In this document: piece by piece, positions 1 to 6,720 of the stretch
Layout: every line of letters begins with the position of its first letter
How positions within the stretch are numbered: the first letter of the stretch is position 1
Source: an uncultured Collinsella sp.
GTDB taxonomy: Bacteria; Actinomycetota; Coriobacteriia; Coriobacteriales; Coriobacteriaceae
Reading direction: 5' to 3'
DNA: 11,342 nucleotides
NCBI GenBank assembly: GCA_958419975.1
Contig: CATZIG010000043.1
Span: 1-11,342, forward strand
Translations under genes and position numbers: made by a program
The notes under the pieces: model-generated
What the model was told of the DNA's origin: nothing
Seen by the model: only the letters and a program-made list of their open reading frames with translations
Databases searched by the model: none

Positions 1-44
1 ACCGTTTAAGGCATCGATTCTACCGTTCACCCCTGGAGCACCCC

Positions 45-1037
45 ATGGATTCGAATCTCAAACAGCTGCTCTATACGCATACCGAGACCGAAGAGTGGCA
101 TCGCACGCATCCGGGAGAGCTCAGCCCGCGATATAACAGGGTGGAAACCACAACCATTAACGGCGAAGAAGTCTATCTGTTTGATTGGAAAGAAACTCTC
201 GACGAAAACCCCGTGGGCTTTATCAAGGAGTCGCGCTTTACCGACATTCCTCCTCATATCAATCGGGATATGGAGCTCAACTACGTGTACGACGGCGTCT
301 GCACGTTTATCGTCAACGGACGGCGACTACTCCTTAAAAAGGGTGACGTGCTCATTTGCAACACCGGCGTAGTCAGAAGCGTTCCGTACGTTAAGGGCGA
401 GCACGATATCGTCATTTCAATCGTCTTCAAAAAAGAAATGTTCGATTCGTTGTTCCTGAGCCAGCTACCCGGCGCGTCACCATTAACGAATCTCCTATTT
501 GATTTTGTGTCCAAAAACCGTGAGGCCCGCAAATATCTCATTCTCCCAGAGGAATACGCCCGACATGCGCGACGCCTCATCGAGATACTCTTTATCGAAT
601 ATCACTTTAAAGATGCCTACTCTAATGAACTCATGAGGCACCTCGCCGTCAGCCTATTCCTTGTTCTCATTCGAGGACTGTACCGACGCTCTGCAACTGA
701 TAACCAGGCAATCATGTCGGACGAGCGCATCGTGTCGATTCTGAATCATATTGAGCGAAGCTACGGCGACTGCACGCTCGAAAGCATTGCGAGCGATACG
801 GGTTATAGCACCAGCTATCTCAGCAGCTTGATCAAGCAAAAAACCGGCAAAACGTTTTCGCAAATCAAGCTCAACCAGCAGCTCACAGAGGCGGCATATC
901 TTCTCAACAACACCGAGCGCAGCGTGCAGTATGTAGCCCGAAAAGTCGGCATCTCCAACATGTCATTCTTTTACTCAAAATTCAAAGAAGCATTCGGCGA
1001 AACGCCAGGTGCATTCAGGGCGCATAGGTCTAGTTAA
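45..1037 (+). CDS. AraC-family transcriptional regulator with cupin-like N-terminal domain
   Basis: This is a 330-residue DNA-binding regulator. Residues 60-130 resemble the beta-rich cupin sensor of AraC-type sugar regulators (PPHINRDMELNYVYDG, then LLLKKGDVLICN). Residues 226-330 form the paired helix-turn-helix domain: first HTH near 243-266 (LESIASDTGYSTSYLSSLIK) and second near 293-323 (VARKVGISNMSFFYSKFKEAFG, then ETPGAFR, the family signature). The ATG has a GGAG site six bases upstream. Length is normal for the family. Only 44 bases precede it, so its promoter and targets lie mostly outside the window. It converges on the CPBP gene with two bases between the stop codons, so it is not in that operon. 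Its base composition is visibly less GC-rich than the genes to its right, which hints at a different history. The ligand is unknown; no neighbour in the window is an obvious target. Confidence 0.93.
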   Translation: MDSNLKQLLYTHTETEEWHRTHPGELSPRYNRVETTTINGEEVYLFDWKETLDENPVGFIKESRFTDIPPHINRDMELNYVYDGVCTFIVNGRRLLLKKGDVLICNTGVVRSVPYVKGEHDIVISIVFKKEMFDSLFLSQLPGASPLTNLLFDFVSKNREARKYLILPEEYARHARRLIEILFIEYHFKDAYSNELMRHLAVSLFLVLIRGLYRRSATDNQAIMSDERIVSILNHIERSYGDCTLESIASDTGYSTSYLSSLIKQKTGKTFSQIKLNQQLTEAAYLLNNTERSVQYVARKVGISNMSFFYSKFKEAFGETPGAFRAHRSS

Positions 1038-1039
1038 AG

Positions 1040-1960
1040 TCATTGATAATCAGGCCGATCAGCTTCGCGTGGCGCAGGAATGCACGACCGGAGCAGCGAG
1101 CGCATTGCCTCTACCAGCACAAAGCCGGCGATGGCAACCGTGACCGCCACGTCGAACGGCGTGTTCACAAACCAGAGCAACGTCATGAGATACGACCCGG
1201 CATTAAAGGCAAAGTGCAGCAGGATCGTGTAGCGGAGCTTTCCGGTCGTCACGAGCACCCAACCGAAGATGAGGCCGGCGGCACCCGCGTAGCAACCCTG
1301 TACCCAATTCATGTGCATAAAACCGAAGATTGCCGCCTGCAGTACAATCGCCGCTGCGATACCCCACGTGCTTGGGGCCGCCCAGGGCACCATGGCGCCG
1401 CCCTGCGCGCTCGCACGACGCCGGCGCTTCCAAAGTGGGCGGCACTGCGGATTAAACGCTCGGAGCGAAAACTCAAAGATGATGCCGCGCACCAGGAGCT
1501 CTTCGCAAAACGGAGCGCCGAGCACTGTGGTCAAGACAGCAAGAAGGCTGGTATCGCCCACGCCCGTCTCCTCGACGAGCTCGCTATAGCCTGCCGCGGC
1601 CTCGGGCAGCAGCGACAGTACGCCGTCGCATAGGTAGCTAATGACCACCTGCATGGATAGGCCGATCACAACAATGCAGACAATGCGCTTCCATGCCGCG
1701 CCTGCTCCCCCGCCGAGTGGGCGTTCACCTTGCCGGCGCGCCATGAAGGAGCGGGGCCACAGATAACGCCACCACAGCAGCGCCATCAAAAATGACGCCG
1801 TCTGAGCGGCAGCCTGGAACCATTGGATATCGAGATTGTCGATCGGGAAACCCGTCAGCGCCGACACGGCATCGAGAGCTGAAAGCAGAACCACGCTCAG
1901 GGCTATATCGGCAGCAACAACACCAAAACAGGCAAGCGCCCAAATCATCGCATTGAGCAT
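1040..1960 (-). CDS. CPBP-family intramembrane glutamic endopeptidase (Abi/CAAX protease-like)
   Basis: This is a 306-residue polytopic membrane protein with many hydrophobic segments (near 5-35, 50-68, 92-117, 138-150, 200-215, 224-240, 245-290). All three CPBP motifs are present: EELLVR (Glu153, Glu154, Arg158), FGFMH (Phe212-His216) and HFAFN (His249, Asn253). These residues form the catalytic site in the family, whose members include the Rce1 prenyl-protein protease and bacterial proteins linked to bacteriocin immunity; the substrate here cannot be told. A basic, poorly conserved cytoplasmic loop (about 172-190) separates motifs one and two. I chose the ATG at 1960 because a perfect AGGAGG site lies a few bases upstream (complement of 1966-1972). 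The in-frame GTG at 1984 falls inside the adjacent palindromic repeat and has no ribosome site. The gene lies downstream of the RelB-like gene on the same strand and may share its transcript. Confidence 0.9.
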   Translation of the reverse strand: MLNAMIWALACFGVVAADIALSVVLLSALDAVSALTGFPIDNLDIQWFQAAAQTASFLMALLWWRYLWPRSFMARRQGERPLGGGAGAAWKRIVCIVVIGLSMQVVISYLCDGVLSLLPEAAAGYSELVEETGVGDTSLLAVLTTVLGAPFCEELLVRGIIFEFSLRAFNPQCRPLWKRRRRASAQGGAMVPWAAPSTWGIAAAIVLQAAIFGFMHMNWVQGCYAGAAGLIFGWVLVTTGKLRYTILLHFAFNAGSYLMTLLWFVNTPFDVAVTVAIAGFVLVEAMRSLLRSCIPAPREADRPDYQ

Positions 1961-1977
1961 GCCAACCTCCTCAAAAC

Positions 1978-2047
1978 CCGGCACTTAGGGACGTTCCTTA
2001 ACTGCCGGCAGAAAAGGAACGTCCCCAAGTGCCGGCAGTTTGGGACG
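1978..2047. repeat. REP-like palindromic repeat (GGGACGTTCCTT / TGCCGGCAG units)
   Basis: Bases 1978-1999 and 2014-2035 are inverted repeats of 22 bases with one mismatch (1987 against 2026), separated by a 14-base loop that itself holds the palindrome CTGCCGGCAG (2002-2011). The arms contain GGGACGTTCCTT and its complement. A second TGCCGGCAG copy at 2030-2038 leads into a degenerate third arm, TTTGGGACG, ending near 2047. The structure would fold into a long stable hairpin in either strand. It fills the gap between the RelB-like gene and the CPBP gene. I recall similar units scattered between genes in Collinsella-type genomes, where they may be moved by REP-associated tyrosine transposases; no such transposase is present here. 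There is no T-run after the stem on either strand, so it is not a classic intrinsic terminator, though it could attenuate read-through into the CPBP gene. Confidence 0.8.
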
Positions 2048-2048
2048 G

Positions 2049-2252
2049 TCATTGTTGACGAGAATCGGGCGCAGCGCCAAAGGCCCCGTTGGGCGAAATG
2101 TCGAACGGGAAGGTGCCGCAGCGATTGAACGCGGCGATAAACATGCGGATGGCGATGGACGGCGTGGTGCCCACGAGCTGGGTTGCCGCCGCGAAGGCCG
2201 CCTTTTCCTCGGGCAAGACCTTCGCGACAACCGGGGTCATGTGTTCTGCCAT
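2049..2252 (-). CDS. RelB/DinJ-family antitoxin-like protein, short, without partner toxin
   Basis: This is a 67-residue protein. Its N-terminal 50 residues match the ribbon-helix-helix pattern of RelB/DinJ antitoxins: a short strand (TPVVAKVLPEEKAAF, 6-20), a helix (AAATQLVG), then GTTPSIAIRMFIAAFNRCG (28-46) and the FPFDI segment (48-52) that in this family ends the DNA-binding half. The usual toxin-wrapping C-terminal region, roughly 30 residues in E. coli DinJ, is replaced by a short tail (SPNGAFGAAPDSRQQ). The stop lies immediately next to the palindromic repeat. No YafQ/RelE toxin frame follows; the next gene is the CPBP protease. The ATG at 2252 has an AAAGGAAG site at good spacing; the longer in-frame start at 2327 lacks one and would add unconserved residues. 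It could be a degraded antitoxin or a stand-alone RHH repressor. Confidence 0.7.
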   Translation of the reverse strand: MAEHMTPVVAKVLPEEKAAFAAATQLVGTTPSIAIRMFIAAFNRCGTFPFDISPNGAFGAAPDSRQQ

Positions 2253-2366
2253 GGCGCTTCCTTTTTGAAACGACGGTGATGCGGATAGATGCGGGTCACG
2301 CGGCTGGGCGACGGGCTGTGAAGGCAACCCGATTGGCCCGCATCTGGAGTTTGTTTCTACGGCGTT

Positions 2367-2411
2367 GGTATTACTTGGTATTCCTAAGTATTACCCCACA
2401 GATAGAATACC
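2367..2411 (-). promoter_or_regulatory. Candidate operator cluster upstream of the RelB-like gene
   Basis: Four related half-sites sit in 45 bases: GGTATTAC (2367-2374), GGTATTC (2377-2383), GTATTACC (2388-2395, which reads GGTAATAC on the other strand) and GAATACC (2405-2411, the exact inverse of the second). Together they form nested, slightly imperfect palindromes. RelB/DinJ proteins are ribbon-helix-helix repressors that bind such repeats in their own promoters, and this AT-rich block lies 115-160 bases before the antitoxin ATG in otherwise GC-rich DNA. No convincing -35/-10 pair is visible; TATTCT (complement of 2404-2409) is a weak -10 candidate. The call rests on repeat structure and position only. 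The rest of the 2253-2467 gap shows no gene, and I see no clear hairpin terminator after the ABC gene stop at 2468. Confidence 0.4.
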
Positions 2412-2467
2412 ATACCCGGCCCTATGGAGACGGAGAAAAACGGATCATTTTGTTGCTGGGTAAGTAT

Positions 2468-3847
2468 TTAGAGCGTGATGATGTCCGAGATATTGAGGGC
2501 CCGAGCGTCAGCGGAATCGTGCGTGGCAAGCAACAGCATACGGCCGTCGAGCAAGTCGAGCACGGCCTCGGCGCATGCGTCGCGCGCAGCGGTATCTAGA
2601 CCGGTAAAGGGCTCGTCCAGAATCACCGCGTCGCCTGGGCACAGCAGGGCTCGGGCAATCTCGACGCGACGGCGCTGCCCGCCCGAGAGCTCGGCCACAC
2701 GAGCATGTACATCGACCCCCGGCACCAGCAGGCGCAACAGGGCTGCGGCACTCGAGGCATCCACGCGCGCGTCGGCGCACACCAGCACGTTATCCAAAGC
2801 CGAGGCGCCCTCTACCAGGCGCACATCCTGAAACACCATGGAGCACGGCGCGCACTCGCCCGCCGCCAGCGCAAGCAGCGTCGACTTGCCCACGCCCGAG
2901 GTGCCCATCACGCAGGCGCGCCCACCGGCGGGCACACGAAGCACCAGCCCGTCGAGCGCCGGCGCCAAGGGCGCCCGATCGCCCACGGCGAGCGCAAGCT
3001 CCGCCGCAGCCCCGCCACCAGCAGAGCCGCCCGCACGCCCGCGCAGTCCATGCCCATGTGCCCGCACGGCCGCGCGCCACGCCACGGGTCCCGAAACCCG
3101 CAGCAGCCACACCAGCACGCGCTCACACGCCCACGAGGCGGCAACGACCAACACGGTCCACGCCAGCAGATCAGCCGTCTCGATGAGCAACTTCGCCTGA
3201 TAGATGCGTTCGCCCACGGTGCCCGTCGCCATGCCGATGAGCTCCGCCGCCACGCCGGCCTTCCAGCTCATGCCGATCACAGCGCGGGCGCACGAAAGCA
3301 CAAACGGCAGGACTTCGCGCCAGGTGTGGGCACAAAACAGACGCCAACCCCGCACGCCATGCAGACGAAACATCTGCTCCAGCGGTTTATCCGCTTGCGT
3401 CAAACCCTCGACCAACGAAAAATACACGCCCGGAAGTGCCATCAAAAAGACTGCCGCGATGCTCACACGCGCCGATCCCAGCCAAATAAGCAGCAGGACC
3501 ACCACGCAGGCGACCGGCGTCGCCTTTACAAACGACAGCGCCGGAGCCACCAGGCGCGCAAACGCCCGCAACCGTGACGAAATCCCAGCAAGCACGCCAC
3601 CACACACCGCGGCAAGCGCCAGCCCGCCCAGTATCCGCGCCCCCGAGCCCGCCAAAATCACCCAGGTACCGCCATCGCACACCAGGCGCAGCAGCGCCAG
3701 GGCAACAACACCCGGCCCCGGCAAGATCAACGGCTGCGCCACCAGCGCCGCCACCAGCATCCACGCGGCAAGCCAAAAGGCGGCGACGGCACCTGCTGCC
3801 GCCACCGCCTTCATACGCTCTGTCATTTGTCGAGCAAACGCACGCAC
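2468..3847 (-). CDS. ABC transporter permease-ATPase fusion, NitT/TauT (SsuC-SsuB-like) family
   Basis: This 459-residue protein joins two subunits that are normally separate. Residues 1-250 are a membrane permease of the binding-protein-dependent type: hydrophobic segments near 13-38, 48-55, 68-88, 108-123, 129-145, 182-200 and 228-248, with an EAA-like coupling loop (MFRLHGVRGWRLFCAHTW, 159-176) like that of SsuC/TauC. A Gly/Ala/Arg linker (about 255-282) leads to an ATP-binding domain with Walker A GTSGVGKST (315-323), Q-loop Gln340, signature LSGGQ (387-391), Walker B VILDE (Glu412) and switch His443. Only 19 residues separate the Walker A Lys from the Q-loop Gln, about half the usual distance, so this is a compact ATPase domain. 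The start is the GTG at 3847: TTGGAG lies six bases upstream, and later ATGs lack a site. The start lies three bases after the binding-protein stop. It is the last gene of the hydrogenase operon; its substrate is unknown. Confidence 0.88.
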   Translation of the reverse strand: MRAFARQMTERMKAVAAAGAVAAFWLAAWMLVAALVAQPLILPGPGVVALALLRLVCDGGTWVILAGSGARILGGLALAAVCGGVLAGISSRLRAFARLVAPALSFVKATPVACVVVLLLIWLGSARVSIAAVFLMALPGVYFSLVEGLTQADKPLEQMFRLHGVRGWRLFCAHTWREVLPFVLSCARAVIGMSWKAGVAAELIGMATGTVGERIYQAKLLIETADLLAWTVLVVAASWACERVLVWLLRVSGPVAWRAAVRAHGHGLRGRAGGSAGGGAAAELALAVGDRAPLAPALDGLVLRVPAGGRACVMGTSGVGKSTLLALAAGECAPCSMVFQDVRLVEGASALDNVLVCADARVDASSAAALLRLLVPGVDVHARVAELSGGQRRRVEIARALLCPGDAVILDEPFTGLDTAARDACAEAVLDLLDGRMLLLATHDSADARALNISDIITL

Positions 3848-3850
3848 GGG

Positions 3851-4906
3851 CTACTCCAAGTAGTAGAAATCGTCAGCCGGAAGTTTACCACCCACGGCGC
3901 TCGCGTCCGCGTCGGACAGCACCTGCAGATACCCGCTAAGTGCCGCTTTCATATCCTTGCCCGTCTGGCAGACAAGCATGCACCCGGGAATCGCCTTCTC
4001 GGCGATCTTGGCGTTGTCCACGATGCCGGCATCGACCACGGTCTGCGCCCAGTCTGCCGGCGCCGCATTGACAGCCTTAACGCTCGCCGCATGGCAGCTC
4101 AAGAACTCCGCCACGGCCTCGGGATGTTCCTCGGCAAACGCGCGGCGCACCACGGTCACGCCCGTCAGCAAGCGCGAGCCCGTGTCACCCGCCAGCTCGT
4201 CCCACACATCGGTCAGGCTCACCGGCGCCGACAGCTTGCCTTCGCTCTTGGCGATGGCAGCGGTCTTGAACGGCTCCGGCAGCACGCCCACAGCGGACGG
4301 GTCGGCAAGCAAGGCCGACAGCACCTCGGTGGGCTCGCTCTTAAACTCGAGCGTCACCTGGCCGGTCAGGCCCGCGCGCTCCAACAGGTAGTTCATGACG
4401 TACTCCGGCGTGGTGCCCTTGCCCGTCATGTAGACGGTATGGCCCGCCAGATCGCCAAACGAGGTCACACTCGCGTCACCCGTCACCACGTTCAGCACGC
4501 CCAGCGTGTTGATGTCGATGACCTGCACCGCGCCCTCGGTCTTGTTGTAGAGCACGCTCGCCACGTTGGCGGGCATCAGGGCAATGTCGATATCGCCCTG
4601 AATGACCTTGGGCACAATCTCGTCGGCGGCAGTGTTGATCGCAAAGTCGAACTCATTGTCCGTCTCGCCGTTTGCGGCCTGATCCATAAACTGCACCAGG
4701 CCAATCGAGGTCGGCCCCTTGAGCGAGGCGACGTGCACCTCGACCGGCTCTGCAGCAGCACCGGCGCCGCCCGTGGCAGCCGAGCCCGCAGCAGACCCGG
4801 CCCCGGCAGCCCCGCCGCCACAGCCCGCGAGCGCAAGCGACAGCGCGCCCACGGCGAGCGCCGAGGCAAACCCCCGGCGCGACATCTCAACATCAAACGC
4901 GCGCAT
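3851..4906 (-). CDS. ABC transporter substrate-binding lipoprotein, NMT1/SsuA-like, Tat-type signal
   Basis: This 351-residue extracytoplasmic binding protein belongs with the permease-ATPase fusion that follows it. The signal is a twin-arginine type followed by a lipobox: SRRGFAS (9-15), a hydrophobic stretch, then LALAGC with Cys29 as the predicted lipid-anchored residue. A Gly/Ala/Ser-rich tether (30-55) precedes the globular part. The folded domain shows NMT1/NitT-TauT features: VHVASLKGPTSIGLVQFM, the GDIDIALMPANVASVLYNK segment, DLAGHTVYMTGKGTTPEYVMNYLLE and GVLPEPF. Known relatives bind sulfonates, nitrate or thiamine precursors, but this class is too varied to name a ligand. I placed the start at the ATG (4906), with AGGAGG about ten bases upstream inside the end of the hydrogenase gene; the GTG at 4915 is too close to that site. 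Two bases separate it from the hydrogenase stop, which implies coupled translation. Confidence 0.88.
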   Translation of the reverse strand: MRAFDVEMSRRGFASALAVGALSLALAGCGGGAAGAGSAAGSAATGGAGAAAEPVEVHVASLKGPTSIGLVQFMDQAANGETDNEFDFAINTAADEIVPKVIQGDIDIALMPANVASVLYNKTEGAVQVIDINTLGVLNVVTGDASVTSFGDLAGHTVYMTGKGTTPEYVMNYLLERAGLTGQVTLEFKSEPTEVLSALLADPSAVGVLPEPFKTAAIAKSEGKLSAPVSLTDVWDELAGDTGSRLLTGVTVVRRAFAEEHPEAVAEFLSCHAASVKAVNAAPADWAQTVVDAGIVDNAKIAEKAIPGCMLVCQTGKDMKAALSGYLQVLSDADASAVGGKLPADDFYYLE

Positions 4907-4908
4907 CG

Positions 4909-6720
4909 CTAGCACGCCTCCTCGTTAGGCATCGTCCATGCGTGATGGTCGGTATGTAGCAGCTCCTCGGCCAGCAGCGAGAGCGGCTCGCCCAAGAACT
5001 CGCGGTAGCACGCCTGAACATCGGGATTCTCGTGCGAGAAGCGAATGTCCGCAGCGGCATCCAGGCCCCACAGCACCCGACCGCGCTCGGCTGCCAGCTC
5101 GCAGCCGTCGTGGATGGGCTGACCGCCGCCACCGACGCAGCCGCCCGGGCACGCCATGACCTCAACGAAGTCATAGCTCACACGGCCGTCGCGAATCGCA
5201 TCGAGCAGACGGGCGGCGTTGCCCAGCCCGTGTGCCACGGCGACGCGCACCTTGGTGCCGTCGATATCGGCCACGGCTTCCTTCCAGCCGTCCAGGCCGC
5301 GCACATCGGTAAAGAAGTCGGCATCGGGGTTCTTACCCGTCACCAGGTAATAGGCCGAGCGCACGGCGGCCTCCATCACGCCGCCCGTGGCGCCAAAGAT
5401 CACACCCGCACCCGTGCCAAAGCCCAGCGGCGTATCGAGTGGCTCCTCAACCAGCGTGTCGACGCTCACGTGGTTCGCGCGGATCATGCGCACCATCTCG
5501 CGCACCGTCAGCGCAACGTCCACATCGGGCGTGCCGTCCTCGCCCACCATGCTCGGCAGCGCGCACTCGGCCTTCTTGGCCGTGCACGGCATCACGGACA
5601 CCACAAACAGGCGCTCGGGCTCCACACCCAGTACCTTGGCGTAGTAGGTCTTGGCGATGGCGCCGAACATCTGCTGCGGCGACTTTGACGTGGACAGGCT
5701 GTCGACAAACTCCGGGTAGCGTGCCTTCACAAAGCGTACCCAGCCCGGGCAGCAGCTCGTGAACATGGGCCAACCGCGGCTGTCGCCCTCGCCCTTGGCG
5801 GCCTTACCCAGGCGCTCGAGCAGCTCGGAGCCCTCCTCCATAATGGTGAGATCGGCCGAGAAATCGGTGTCGAACACGTACTCAAAGCCCACGCGGCGCA
5901 GCGCGCAAGCCAGGCGCTCGACGGTGGCCTCATCGCGCGGAATGCCGAGCTCCTCGCCCCAGGCGCTACGCACGGCCGGCGCGATCTGCACCAGCACGAT
6001 CTTGTCGGGATTAGCGAGCGCGTCGAACACGGTCTCGGTATCGTCACGCTCGCGCAGGGCGCCCGTCGGGCAATGCGTGATGCACTGACCGCACGCGACG
6101 CAATCGGTCTTGCCGATCGGCGCACGCCCGCGGGTGCCCACGGCGGTATGCGTGGCGCGGTTGGTCAGGTCCCAAATCCCTAGGCCCTGCACGCTCTCGC
6201 ACACCTTGATGCAACGCATGCATTTAATGCACTTGTCGTTATCGCGGATGATGGGGAAATCGAAGTCCCAGCCCTCGCGCGCCAGATGCTGCTCGTACGG
6301 CAGATAGAAGATGCCCAGGTCGTTGGCGATGGTCTGCAGGTTGCAGTTACCACTGCGCACGCAGCTCGTGCAGCACGAGTCGTGCTGGGACAGCAGCAGC
6401 TGCACGTTGGTGCGACGCGCCTCGCGGGCCTTGGGGCTGTTGGTGTGGACCACCATGCCGTCGAGCACGTAGTTGTTGCAGGCGGCAACCAGCTGGTCGC
6501 AGCCCTCAACCTCGACCACGCACACGCGGCAACCGCCGATCTCGTTTAGATCGCGTAGGTAGCACAGGGTGGGAATCTGGATGCCGACGGACTTGGCTGC
6601 ATCCAGGATCGTGGTGTGCTCAGGTACCACGACCTCGCAATTATCGATAGTGAGCTTGACCATGTTGAGTGCTCCGCTTTCGGTGTTGTCGCTGACAGTG
6701 GAGTTGTTGAGCTCTACCAT
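4909..6720 (-). CDS. [FeFe] hydrogenase, catalytic subunit (HydA-type, multi-cluster)
   Basis: This 603-residue cytoplasmic enzyme interconverts protons and H2. In order it has a [2Fe-2S] ferredoxin domain (Cys53, 64, 67, 81), a His-ligated [4Fe-4S] site (His113, Cys117, 120, 126), a two-cluster ferredoxin domain (Cys164/167/170/174 and Cys207/210/213/217), then the H-cluster domain with all three signatures: TSCCPGW (321-327), MPCTAKKAE (377-385) and ACPGGCVGGGGQP (about 523-535). A small-subunit type tail (YREFLGEPLSLLAEELLHT) ends it. Every expected ligand is present, so it should be active if maturases HydEFG exist elsewhere. The ATG at 6720 overlaps the stop of the upstream flavoprotein gene by seven bases and has GGAGG at eight bases. 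An ATG at 6663, right where the ferredoxin fold begins and with a weaker GGAG, is a fair alternative. The GltD-type partner points to the group A2-like, glutamate-synthase-linked class; that subgroup call is from memory. Confidence 0.95.
   Translation of the reverse strand: MVELNNSTVSDNTESGALNMVKLTIDNCEVVVPEHTTILDAAKSVGIQIPTLCYLRDLNEIGGCRVCVVEVEGCDQLVAACNNYVLDGMVVHTNSPKAREARRTNVQLLLSQHDSCCTSCVRSGNCNLQTIANDLGIFYLPYEQHLAREGWDFDFPIIRDNDKCIKCMRCIKVCESVQGLGIWDLTNRATHTAVGTRGRAPIGKTDCVACGQCITHCPTGALRERDDTETVFDALANPDKIVLVQIAPAVRSAWGEELGIPRDEATVERLACALRRVGFEYVFDTDFSADLTIMEEGSELLERLGKAAKGEGDSRGWPMFTSCCPGWVRFVKARYPEFVDSLSTSKSPQQMFGAIAKTYYAKVLGVEPERLFVVSVMPCTAKKAECALPSMVGEDGTPDVDVALTVREMVRMIRANHVSVDTLVEEPLDTPLGFGTGAGVIFGATGGVMEAAVRSAYYLVTGKNPDADFFTDVRGLDGWKEAVADIDGTKVRVAVAHGLGNAARLLDAIRDGRVSYDFVEVMACPGGCVGGGGQPIHDGCELAAERGRVLWGLDAAADIRFSHENPDVQACYREFLGEPLSLLAEELLHTDHHAWTMPNEEAC

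Noticed and set aside
1043..1633. Plus-strand open frame opposite the CPBP gene
   Set aside because: Antisense to a protein with all three CPBP motifs; no supporting start signal.
1985..2230. Second minus-strand frame overlapping the antitoxin, considered as a toxin
   Set aside because: Ser/Arg/Pro-rich out-of-frame shadow with no RelE/YafQ features; its 3' end runs through the palindromic repeat.
2412..2467. Possible terminator after the ABC gene
   Set aside because: The T-rich run near the complement of 2434-2440 has no stable GC stem before it, so no intrinsic terminator can be supported.
2705..3577. Long plus-strand open frame opposite the permease-ATPase gene
   Set aside because: Low-complexity His/Arg/Gln composition, no ribosome site, fully antisense to a gene with all ABC motifs.
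3827..4912. Long open frame on the plus strand opposite the binding-protein gene
   Set aside because: It is rich in His, Arg and Gly with no family pattern, lies antisense to a well-supported gene, and is what GC-rich codon bias produces on the opposite strand.
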